A stretch of DNA of 64,000 nt. Source: Mesorhizobium tianshanense (GTDB lineage Bacteria > Pseudomonadota > Alphaproteobacteria > Rhizobiales > Rhizobiaceae). The stretch spans positions 1 through 64,000 of the forward strand of contig NZ_VLKT01000040.1 of the NCBI RefSeq assembly GCF_007830515.1. The letters run 5' to 3'. This document shows, piece by piece, positions 27,360 through 35,014 of the stretch (positions within the stretch are counted from its first letter, which is position 1; every line of letters begins with the position of its first letter). The notes under the pieces were generated by a model. That model saw only the letters and a program-made list of their open reading frames with translations. It searched no databases and was not told the DNA's origin. Position numbers and translations under genes: made by a program.

Positions 27360-28785
27360 GGAATTGCCATGGGTCGTTTTTGTCGAGGTCTTCCGGGAAC
27401 AGACCCGGGCGACTGTCGAGCGGCGTCCAGTCAGTGTAGTGGCCCCTGACCGGCCCGAGATAGGGGCTCTGCACGTCCAGGCAGCGCTTATAGTCCATCT
27501 CGTCTGTCTCGACGATGCCGGCCTCGGGATTTTCCAGCGCCCAGACCATGCCGGCCAGCACCGCCGACGTGACCTGCAGGCCGGTGGCGTTCTGATAGGG
27601 TGCCAGCTTGCGCGCTTCCGCCAGCGACAGTTGCGAGCCGTACCAGTAGGCGTTCTTGTCATGGCCGTAGAGCAGCACACCGAGCTCGTCGACACCGTCG
27701 ACCAGTTCGTTTTCATCGAGCACGTGATGCACGGGTTGCGCCTTGCCGGCGGCGCCGAACATCTCGTGAAGCGACAGCACGGCGTCGTTGCAGGGATGAT
27801 AGGCGTAGTGACAGGTCGGGCGGTATTGAACCTTGCCCTTCTTGCCACGCAGGGTGAAGAAGTCGGCGATCGAAATCGACTCGTTGTGCGTCACCAGGAA
27901 GCCGTATTGCGGTCCGGGCGTCGGGCACCAGCTGCGCACACGCGTGTTGGCGCCCGGCTGCTCCAGAAAGATCGCGGCCTTCGAGCCATGCTTGTGCTTC
28001 TTGGCGTTCTTCGGCATCCAGGTCTCATGCGTACCCCAGCCGAGCTCGGCCGGCTGCAGGCCCTCCGAGATGAAGCCTTCGACCGACCAGGTGTTCCAGA
28101 ACACGTCCATCGGCTTCGGCTTCTTGGTGCGCTGTGTGTCGCGCTCGGCGATGTGGATGCCCTTGACGCCGGCCTTGTTCATCAGCTTGGCCCAGCCCTC
28201 GCGATCGTGCTGGGCCGGTTCGGAAAACTCCAGCCCGAGGTCGGTGGCGAGATTGACCAGCGCCTGCTTGACGAACCACGAGACCATGCCTGGATTGGCC
28301 CCGCAGGTGGAGATTGCGGTCGCCCCGCCGGGGTGCGCGTGCTTTTCTTCGATCATGGATTCGCGTAGCGCGTAATTGGTGCGGCTGGCATTGTCGGCCT
28401 TGGTGTCGAAATAGAAGCCGAGCCATGGCTCTACGACGGTGTCGATGTAAAGCACACCCAGCTTGCGACAGAGCCGCATCAAATCCACCGAACCGGTGTC
28501 GACGGAAAGGTTGACGCAAAAGCCCTGGCCGCCACCCTTGGTCAGCAGCGGCGTCAAAAGTTTCTTGTAGTTCTTCCTGGTCACCGCATCCTGCATGAAG
28601 GTGATGCCGCGCTCGTCGAGCAGCCTGCGGTCGGTATCGAGTGGATCGATGACCGTCATGCGCGACTTGTCGAACTTGAAATGGCGCTCGATCAGCGGCA
28701 GCGTTCCCCGTCCGATCGAACCGAAGCCGATCATCACGACAGGGCCGGTGATCTCACCGTAAACGGGCCAGTTTTCATTCGCCAT
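27340..28785 (-). CDS. hss: Homospermidine synthase
   Basis: The 481-residue NAD-dependent enzyme makes sym-homospermidine from putrescine (or spermidine), the typical polyamine of rhizobia. The Rossmann motif VVMIGFGSIGRGTLPLI is near the start. The conserved blocks VDLMRLCRKLGVLYIDTVVEPW, STCGANPGMVSWFVKQAL, VRSWCPTPGPQYGFLVTHNESISIAD and YHPCNDAVLSLHE are typical of bacterial HSS. ATG 28785 lies about 10 bases behind GAGGAG; an in-frame GTG at 28797 would overlap that site. It is monocistronic. Its 3' end carries an 18-bp duplication. Confidence 0.95.
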   Translation of the reverse strand: MANENWPVYGEITGPVVMIGFGSIGRGTLPLIERHFKFDKSRMTVIDPLDTDRRLLDERGITFMQDAVTRKNYKKLLTPLLTKGGGQGFCVNLSVDTGSVDLMRLCRKLGVLYIDTVVEPWLGFYFDTKADNASRTNYALRESMIEEKHAHPGGATAISTCGANPGMVSWFVKQALVNLATDLGLEFSEPAQHDREGWAKLMNKAGVKGIHIAERDTQRTKKPKPMDVFWNTWSVEGFISEGLQPAELGWGTHETWMPKNAKKHKHGSKAAIFLEQPGANTRVRSWCPTPGPQYGFLVTHNESISIADFFTLRGKKGKVQYRPTCHYAYHPCNDAVLSLHEMFGAAGKAQPVHHVLDENELVDGVDELGVLLYGHDKNAYWYGSQLSLAEARKLAPYQNATGLQVTSAVLAGMVWALENPEAGIVETDEMDYKRCLDVQSPYLGPVRGHYTDWTPLDSRPGLFPEDLDKNDPWQFRNILVR

Positions 28786-28895
28786 TTTATCGAACACTCC
28801 TCAAAACAGGCTGGAAAGCCGGGCATTCTCGCCGGACGGCCAAGCGCTACAACCACAGATCATTGTCACAAACCAGCGAAAAGCGCCAACCGCGG

Positions 28896-29836
28896 CTACG
28901 CTGCGTTGGCCATTTGGTTAAGGAAGGCGACCAGCCGATCACGGTCGGCGGTCATGCCCTTGTAGTCGAGTTGGGCAAGGTCGAGCGCCAGCAGTTGCTC
29001 GGCGAAAGACGCGGCTAGCGTTGCCCGCTCGGGATGGCGCGCCAGCACATTGAGCGGGTCGAGATGGACACGGATCGTGAACAGGATGTCACGCGAGACG
29101 GGAAGTTTCCTCAGCGTCTGCCGTTCGACGCGGATGAACGCTTGGGCGTCGATGTCGCCGTCCGGAAATCTGGATGGGCGGTTGGTGGCGCGGTCGATGC
29201 GCTCAAGGTCTGAGAGCGGATGGTAGAGCGCGTCGCCCGACTGGATCGACCAATTGTAGCGCTCGACGGCCTGGCCCTGGAGACCGTCGAACACGCGATT
29301 GATGAGGTCGGTCGGGCGCGTGCCTGGGCCGAAGCCCGCACCGGCGCATGAATCTCCTGCAGCGGTCTGCCGAATTTTTCGATCAGCGACCACGACGAGG
29401 GAAAGCACAGCGAGCCGGCGACAAGACGCCAGCCATTTTCGTCGCGGCGCATCAGGATCAGATCCTCGTGGACAAGCAATGAGGCTGCGACAAGCGGGGC
29501 ATCGTTGAACCCGCCGGCAGTATCGGCACCATCAATGCTGCCTTTGGCGCCGGTCACCTCGATCCCTGCACAGGCAGGCCGGTAGGTTTCGGGAAATTTC
29601 GCCACAAGATGCGCGCCGAGCAGATCGAGCACTTCGCGCTGGGCCTCACGCGTGCCGTCCTCCTCGATGAAGATCCTGTCGGGGATTTCCGCATAGAGCC
29701 GCCGTTTCTCGGGGAGATAGGTCAGCAGATGCCCGTCGATCTCGATCCATTCATCGAGGTCGAGCGGCTTCAGCCCGATGGCGAAGGGTTTTGATGAGCC
29801 GTCATAGGGCGTGTGGGTCGGCTGTCGGGAACGCAT
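28896..29836 (-). pseudogene. DUF3445 heme-dependent oxidative N-demethylase-like gene, frameshifted
   Basis: Two frames together spell one protein of about 313 residues of the DUF3445/HODM family. The N-terminal part (frame from 29836) runs from MRSRQPTHTPYDGSSKPFAIG through SLCFPSSWSLIEKFGRPLQEIHAPV. The C-terminal part (frame ending 28896) continues PGFGPGTRPTDLINRVFDGL, RYNWSIQSGDALYHP and ILFTIRVHLDPL. The break is near 29336-29342, where one G (plus strand) seems lost, changing the expected CCGGGCTTC to CGGGCTTC. Family members bind heme and demethylate small amines. Unless this is a sequencing error, the product ends soon after the break, before the conserved RxNWS region. It lies downstream of pabB/pabC on the same strand. 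Confidence 0.82.
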
Positions 29837-29891
29837 GTTTGTCTAGTGGTCCACTCCGGCGACTATCGTCCGGTGCCTTTTCGGTTGCGTT

Positions 29892-30554
29892 TCAGCCCAG
29901 CCGTGCCGGGATCAATCCGCGTAGCGAATTGCCGACGAACAGCGCTTTGGCCGACTTCAAATCGTCCAAGGTGTAGATTGCTTCGCGGGCGTGGCCTTCA
30001 TCCAGCAATTCGCCGCGCAATACGCCAGGCAGCAGGCCGCAATCGAGCCGCGGCGTGGCCAGCGCGCCGTCTCCGAAATCGGCGAAGAGATTGGTGATCG
30101 TGCCCTCACAGATTTCGCCACGCTCGTTGGCCAGCAGCACCTCGTCGGCCCGGCTGATCAGATATTCGGCTCGCGCCCGCTGATAGATGTCCCGGCGACT
30201 CGTCTTGTGGCGCAACAGCGTGTCGCTCGAATCGAGCCGCACCCGCGCCAGTTGCAGCCTCCACACCTTGTCGGCTGCGTGCGGCTCATAAGGCAGCGCC
30301 GTGGCCGTCACCTTGCCGCTGCGCGACAGGACGAGGCGTGTGCGCAAGGCGATATCGGGCCGGTCGACGGCGTTCCTGAGCGTCTCGCCGACCTTCTGCG
30401 GATCGTAGGCAAAACCCAGTTCTGCTGCCGAGCCATAAAGGCGTGCAAGATGGCGGTCGAAACGAAGGAAGCCCTGGCCCGGCTCCCAGCGCATGGTTTC
30501 GATCAGCTCGAAATCGGCGGTGTTCCCGTCGCGTAGCGCGCTTTCAGCAGGCAC
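29892..30554 (-). CDS. Aminotransferase class IV protein, likely 4-amino-4-deoxychorismate lyase
   Basis: The 220-residue PLP enzyme is of the class IV (PabC/IlvE) fold. It has FELIETMRWEPGQGFLRFDRHLARL near the start, EYLISRADEVLLANERGEICEGTITNLFADF with the typical E-x-T-x-x-N motif, and CGLLPGVLRGELL. The PLP lysine is probably K in RHKTSRRDIY. It would release pyruvate from aminodeoxychorismate to give p-aminobenzoate for folate. I place the start at GTG 30554 because GAGGAG lies 8 bases upstream and family members begin near MPAESALRDG. The gene overlaps the end of pabB by 52 bases in another frame. Confidence 0.85.
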   Translation of the reverse strand: MPAESALRDGNTADFELIETMRWEPGQGFLRFDRHLARLYGSAAELGFAYDPQKVGETLRNAVDRPDIALRTRLVLSRSGKVTATALPYEPHAADKVWRLQLARVRLDSSDTLLRHKTSRRDIYQRARAEYLISRADEVLLANERGEICEGTITNLFADFGDGALATPRLDCGLLPGVLRGELLDEGHAREAIYTLDDLKSAKALFVGNSLRGLIPARLG

Positions 30555-31648
30555 TCCTGATACTCCTCCTCGGCCGTCGAATCGAAGACGACGCCGCCGC
30601 CGACATTGTAGACTGCCTCGCCACTGGAAAAGAGCGAGATGGTGCGGATCGCCACCGAAAAGCGCATCGTACCGCCGGGCGCGATCCAGCCGATGGCGCC
30701 GCAATAGACGTCGCGCGGCGTGGTTTCCAGATCGTGCAGGATTTCCATGGCGCGGATTTTCGGGGCGCCGGTGATCGATCCGCATGGGAACAGCGCAGCG
30801 AAGATCTGGCGGATGGTGAGGTCGGGCAAGAGCCTGGCCCGCACGCGGCTCACCATCTGGTGGACGGTCGGGTAGCTCTCGATGCGGAAAAGCTCCGGCA
30901 CTTCCAGCGTGCCGACCTCGCTGATCAGCGAGATGTCGTTGCGCAGGAGATCGACGATCATCCGGTTCTCGGCCTGGTTCTTCTCGTCATTGAGCAAGAA
31001 TGCCTTCAGCCGCTCGTCCTCCGCCTTGGTCGCGCCGCGCGGGGCGGTGCCCTTCATCGGATGCGTTTCGATCATGCCTTCGGCATCGATCTCGAAGAAC
31101 AGTTCCGGCGAACGCGACAAAACGACCGGATCGCCGAGCGCGATCAGCGCACCGTATTTCACCGGCTGGCGCTCGGTCAGCGCGTCGAAGGCGGCCAACG
31201 GATCGCCCGACCATCTTGCATGAACCGGAAAGGTCAGATTGCCCTGATAGCAATCACCCTTGCGAATGTGATTGTGGAGCCGCGCAAAGCGTTCTGCGTA
31301 CTCTTCTGAAGACCAGGCAGCCCTTGCGTCGAAGATCGGGCCGTTGGTCGCCGGCGCGTTGCCGCGCATGACCGCTTGTTCGACAGGCGCGTCGAAGATC
31401 CCCAGGCAGACAAGCGGGGCGCGGCGTCCGCCCGGCAGCAGCGGAACGAGTTTAGGCTCGAGCAGGTAGCCGGCCTCGTAGGAGAAATATCCGGCCAGCC
31501 ATTTGCCGGCATCATGGGCGGCCTGCGCGATTTCCAGCGCCGGCAGGAAATCCTCCGCCTCATGCGCCACGATGATGCCGGCCGGACGGTCGAAAACGAG
31601 CTGATGCGCGCGCTCGTCATTGCGGAAAATTGCAGAGGGCAGGGACAT
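30503..31648 (-). CDS. pabB: Aminodeoxychorismate synthase component I
   Basis: The 381-residue chorismate-binding enzyme aminates chorismate for p-aminobenzoate synthesis. Conserved blocks are NHIRKGDCYQGNLTFP, LSRSPELFFEI, THPMKGTAPRG, KNQAENRMIVDLLRND, LFPCGSITGAPKIRAMEIL and YCGAIGWIAPGG. PIKGT is here PMKGT, carrying the active-site lysine. The short form lacks the long N-terminal domain of TrpE-like proteins. ATG 31648 is the start. The class IV aminotransferase overlaps its 3' end, so the two are translated together. No glutaminase (PabA) gene is in the window. Confidence 0.93.
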   Translation of the reverse strand: MSLPSAIFRNDERAHQLVFDRPAGIIVAHEAEDFLPALEIAQAAHDAGKWLAGYFSYEAGYLLEPKLVPLLPGGRRAPLVCLGIFDAPVEQAVMRGNAPATNGPIFDARAAWSSEEYAERFARLHNHIRKGDCYQGNLTFPVHARWSGDPLAAFDALTERQPVKYGALIALGDPVVLSRSPELFFEIDAEGMIETHPMKGTAPRGATKAEDERLKAFLLNDEKNQAENRMIVDLLRNDISLISEVGTLEVPELFRIESYPTVHQMVSRVRARLLPDLTIRQIFAALFPCGSITGAPKIRAMEILHDLETTPRDVYCGAIGWIAPGGTMRFSVAIRTISLFSSGEAVYNVGGGVVFDSTAEEEYQECLLKARYATGTPPISS

Positions 31649-31755
31649 GGGACTCGGATGCTGCGATCGATGGCGCCAGCTATCGCTCTATATGGGGGCT
31701 CGATCGCGCGCAATCGAGAGAGCGGCGCCTCAAGGCGCAAAGGCTGACCTGGTCG

Positions 31756-31792
31756 AAAAGCAAACTGGCGGCACCTCGAGGGCACCGCCAGT
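31756..31792 (-). terminator. Terminator after the membrane-anchored HHH protein
   Basis: ACTGGCGG (31764-31771) and CCGCCAGT (31785-31792) form a perfect 8-bp stem with a 13-base loop. On the minus strand TTGCTTTT follows. It lies 30 bp after the stop at 31822. Confidence 0.65.
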
Positions 31793-31821
31793 CTGTCATG
31801 TGCTCGGTGCCGGCAGGCAAT

Positions 31822-32622
31822 TCAGGTGTTGCTCGCGGTCCCCGCGGTCGGGAAGCGGCGCGTGAATTCCTTCTCGTCGCCGGCGGCAAGCAGTTTTGCC
31901 TGCTCGATCCAGTGTTCACGCTCGATGCGGCCGTCGAACTCGAGAACGTCTTCGATCCGCTTGATATCCGCCGCTGTCCAGGCGGCGATCTGCGCGTAGG
32001 TTCTGACTCCAAGCCCGTGCAGCTTCCGCTCGTTGACCGGGCCGATGCCGATCAAGCGACGCAGACTGTCGGCTTTATCAGCTGCCGCCGCTGTTGCCTT
32101 GCCTGCGGCGGCTTTCTTTGCCGCCGGCGCGGCCTTCTTGGCTGTGGCGCTCGTTTTCGACGCAGCCGCTTTCGATGCACTTGCCCTTGGCGCGGCTGCC
32201 GCCGTGACGGCCGCCGGTTTCTTGGGCGCGGTCTTGGCCGGCGTGGACTTGCCCGACCCAGTCTTGGCAGGCGTGGACTTGGCAGGCGTGGACTTGGCAG
32301 GCGTGGACTTGGCCGGCTCGGTCTTGGCCGGCGAGGATGTCGACATCAATGCCGACGGTGCCGGGATTGCTGCCTTTGTCGCGCCGGCCTTGGCGCCTTG
32401 CGCCTCGCCCAGCTGGCGCTCCAGGTCGGCGCGGGCGCCGCGGCATACATCCAGCTCACCGGTCAGGCGGTCGGCGTCGGCGCGCAACCTGTCGCGCTCG
32501 CCGCGCGTGCGGTCCATGTCACCGCGCAAGCTGTCGAGCTCGCCACGCAGGCGTCCCCAGATGAACCAGCCAACCAACACACCTACCAGGAACGCCAGGA
32601 GCATGTAGAAAAAAGTGCCCAT
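31822..32622 (-). CDS. Membrane-anchored protein with Ala/Lys-rich linker and HhH-like C-terminal domain
   Basis: The 266-residue protein has one N-terminal transmembrane helix (about 5-23) and a coiled coil of heptads rich in Arg/Asp/Leu (about 26-75). A low-complexity linker of Ala, Lys, Ser, Thr and Pro with repeated STPAK units fills about 95-190. The C-terminal domain (about 195-260) has LRRLIGIGPVNERKLHGLGV in its first part, then TYAQIAAWTAADIKRIEDVL and GRIEREHWIEQAKLLA. That domain is found at the end of rhizobial NuoE and L21 proteins and resembles helix-hairpin-helix DNA-binding folds. The function is unknown. ATG 32622 follows GGAGAGAG; the frame to 32685 is not used. Confidence 0.8.
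   Translation of the reverse strand: MGTFFYMLLAFLVGVLVGWFIWGRLRGELDSLRGDMDRTRGERDRLRADADRLTGELDVCRGARADLERQLGEAQGAKAGATKAAIPAPSALMSTSSPAKTEPAKSTPAKSTPAKSTPAKTGSGKSTPAKTAPKKPAAVTAAAAPRASASKAAASKTSATAKKAAPAAKKAAAGKATAAAADKADSLRRLIGIGPVNERKLHGLGVRTYAQIAAWTAADIKRIEDVLEFDGRIEREHWIEQAKLLAAGDEKEFTRRFPTAGTASNT
32260..32316. repeat. 15-bp tandem repeats encoding STPAK units
   Basis: The unit TTGGCAGGCGTGGAC repeats three times in a row here, with diverged copies on both sides (from about 32230 to 32330). It lies inside the linker of the membrane-anchored HHH protein. The repeats stay in frame, so length changes would alter linker length only. Confidence 0.8.
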
Positions 32623-32995
32623 TGTCTCTCTCCAGTCCGATCCATCCGCCGTGGCCTGGAGTGGTGACCTTGGCACAAGGACCATTCAATGGTGGCTCCG
32701 CTGTTCGCGGAACAGCCGGCTTAAATCGAGCTGTCGGCGGTCGGCTTTCCCTGCCATGGCCAACGGCCGCTGTCGCATTCGCCGAAGTGTCGTGACCGGC
32801 CTGAGATTTTTTCCTGGCCTGAGCCGCACGCCCCGACTGTGCTTGAGGCGGGACGCTATCATACAGCTTCCGGAAAGCTAACGGAAAAATTCCAGGGAGA
32901 GTTATTCAAGAACAATATTTAAGTGAGGATAGAACGGCCTCAATATGCATTGCGGCTAAACTGTTCTGTTGGCCCGGGACGGTCAGCACTGTGCA
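32623..32995. other. Intergenic gap before oligopeptidase F
   Basis: I see no gene of credible length or composition here. A small AGCTT-CCGGA-AAGCT hairpin lies at 32865-32879 beside an A-rich stretch. The gap holds the promoter of the HHH gene at its left end and the 3' end of pepF at its right end. Confidence 0.5.
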
Positions 32996-34837
32996 TCAAT
33001 TGTCCAGCGCTTCGAGCTCGTCGATCAGACCGCCGATCACGCCAAGCCCGATCTGCCAGAAGGCAGGGTCGGTGGCATCTAGGCCAAAGGGCGCCAGGAG
33101 CTCGGAATGATGCTTGGTGCCGCCCGCGCGCAGCATCGCAAAATATTTCTCCTGAAAGCCACGCTCGGCATTCTGATAGACCGCATAGAGCGAATTCACC
33201 AGGCAGTCGCCGAAAGCATAGGCGTAGACGTAGAAGGGCGAATGGATGAAGTGTGGAATATAGGTCCAGAAGACCTCGTAACCCTCGCGCAGCTTGATCG
33301 CCGGCCCAAGGCTTTCCGCCTGCACCTCCAGCCAGAACTGGCCAAGCTTGTCGGATGTCAACTCGCCGTTCTTGCGCTCGGCATGCACCTTGCGTTCGAA
33401 TTCGTAGAAGGCGATCTGGCGCACAACCGTGTTGATCATGTCCTCAACCTTCTGGGCGAGCATGGCCTTGCGCTCGCGCTTGTCAGTGGTCTGGTCCAGC
33501 AGCGAGCGAAAGGTCAGCATCTCGCCGAAGACGGACGCCGTCTCGGCCAGCGTCAGCGGCGTCGAAGCCATCAGCGCGCCCTGGCCTGCAGCCAGGACCT
33601 GATGCACGCCATGGCCAAGCTCATGCGCCAGCGTCATCACGTCGCGCGGCTTGCCCATGTAGTTGAGCAGAACATAGGGATGCGCCGACGGCACGGTCGG
33701 ATGCGCGAAGGCGCCTGGCGACTTGCCGGGCCTGACAGGCGCATCGATCCAGTTGCGGTCGAAGAAAACCTGGGCGATTTCCGCCATGTCAGGCGAAAAG
33801 CGCCGATAGGCGGAAAGCACCGTGTTCTTGGCCTCGTCCCAACCGATGATCGCTTGCGGGGTATCTGGCAACGGCGCATTGCGGTCCCAGTGGTTCATCA
33901 CCTCCATGCCGAGCCAGCGCGCTTTCATCTGGTAGTAGCGGTGCGACAGGCGCGGATAGGCGTCGCGAACGGCCGAGGCCAGCGCATCCACCACGCTGCG
34001 CTCAACGCGATTGGCGAGATGGCGCGAATCGGCGATGTCCTCGAAGCCGCGCCAGCGGTCGGAAATCTCCTTGTCCTTGGCCAGCGTGTTGGTGACCAGC
34101 GTGAAGGTGCGCAGATTCTTGCGGAAGGTTGCGGCCAGTGCTTCGGAGGCCCGGCGGCGCACCTCGCCATCGGCGTGCTGGAGGCGGTTCAGCGCCGGCT
34201 CCAGGGTCAGCTCCTCGCCATCGACGTCGAAGCGCAGATCGGTCATCGTCTCGTCGAACAGGCGGTTCCAGGCGCCGCGTCCGGTAATAGACTTCTCGTG
34301 GAAAAGCTGCTCGACCCGGTCCTCGAGCTGGTACGGTTTGTCCTTGCGCAGATCGAGCACCCAGGGCCGGTAGTGGGCGAAGGCGGGATCGGCAGCAAGC
34401 GCGGTCTCGATCGCGGCATCGTCGATGAGGTTCAGTTCCAGCGCGAAGAAAAGAAGATGCGCGCTTGCGTCGGTCATCTTCTCCTGAATGTCGCCATAGA
34501 GCTTGGCGCGCTGCGGATCCGTCGTGTTGCCGGCATAGACCAGCCCGGCATAAGAGACGATCCGGCCGATCAGTTCTTCCAGCGCCTCATAGGCGGCAAG
34601 CGCCTCGCCCAGCCTGCCGCCGTCGCCGCGCGCCGCCTCGGCGGCGAGCGTGCCTTTCCAGCGGCTCTCGAAGCTGGTGGCACCGGTCGCCGCCTTGGCG
34701 ATGTCGCGCTTCAGTTCGGGGGCGTCCATGCCCGCATAGAGATCGGCGAGGTTCCATTCCGGAAGGTTGCCAAGCTCCGCCGGACCGGACGATGCCGCCG
34801 CCGCAAGCTGCCGACCAAAAACCATGCGCATTGCCAT
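32996..34837 (-). CDS. pepF: Oligoendopeptidase F, M3 family
   Basis: The protein of about 613 residues is a cytosolic zinc metallopeptidase that degrades short peptides. The zinc motif HELGHGVHQ lies in VMTLAHELGHGVHQVLAAGQ, with the downstream glutamate in LAETASVFGEM. Other M3 blocks are YVLLNYMGKPRDV and HFIHSPFYVYAYAFGDCL. The start is uncertain: ATG 34837 or 34831 (GGAAG upstream fits the second better), while the frame runs to a TTG at 34867. It is transcribed alone, divergent from the response regulator at 35015. Confidence 0.93.
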   Translation of the reverse strand: MAMRMVFGRQLAAAASSGPAELGNLPEWNLADLYAGMDAPELKRDIAKAATGATSFESRWKGTLAAEAARGDGGRLGEALAAYEALEELIGRIVSYAGLVYAGNTTDPQRAKLYGDIQEKMTDASAHLLFFALELNLIDDAAIETALAADPAFAHYRPWVLDLRKDKPYQLEDRVEQLFHEKSITGRGAWNRLFDETMTDLRFDVDGEELTLEPALNRLQHADGEVRRRASEALAATFRKNLRTFTLVTNTLAKDKEISDRWRGFEDIADSRHLANRVERSVVDALASAVRDAYPRLSHRYYQMKARWLGMEVMNHWDRNAPLPDTPQAIIGWDEAKNTVLSAYRRFSPDMAEIAQVFFDRNWIDAPVRPGKSPGAFAHPTVPSAHPYVLLNYMGKPRDVMTLAHELGHGVHQVLAAGQGALMASTPLTLAETASVFGEMLTFRSLLDQTTDKRERKAMLAQKVEDMINTVVRQIAFYEFERKVHAERKNGELTSDKLGQFWLEVQAESLGPAIKLREGYEVFWTYIPHFIHSPFYVYAYAFGDCLVNSLYAVYQNAERGFQEKYFAMLRAGGTKHHSELLAPFGLDATDPAFWQIGLGVIGGLIDELEALDN

Positions 34838-35014
34838 ATCTTCCAGAACCAAGATTCGAGGGGCCAAAATTCGAGGGGAATCAGAGGCCGGTCAAATGCT
34901 AAGGAATTCGTTCACCGGGTTTTTTGAAACCTTGTTTAGAACCCTGTGCCAAGATGATCCATAGAGCAGGTTTTCCCAAGGCGGCCAAAATGGGCGGGCA
35001 TCGTTGAACCAGTC

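Noticed and set aside
32230-32330. Short regularly spaced repeats, possible CRISPR
   Set aside because: The units are 15 bp, directly adjacent without spacers, and encode a protein linker in frame.
33107-34927. 606-codon plus-strand frame
   Set aside because: Antisense to oligopeptidase F; no motif or plausible start.
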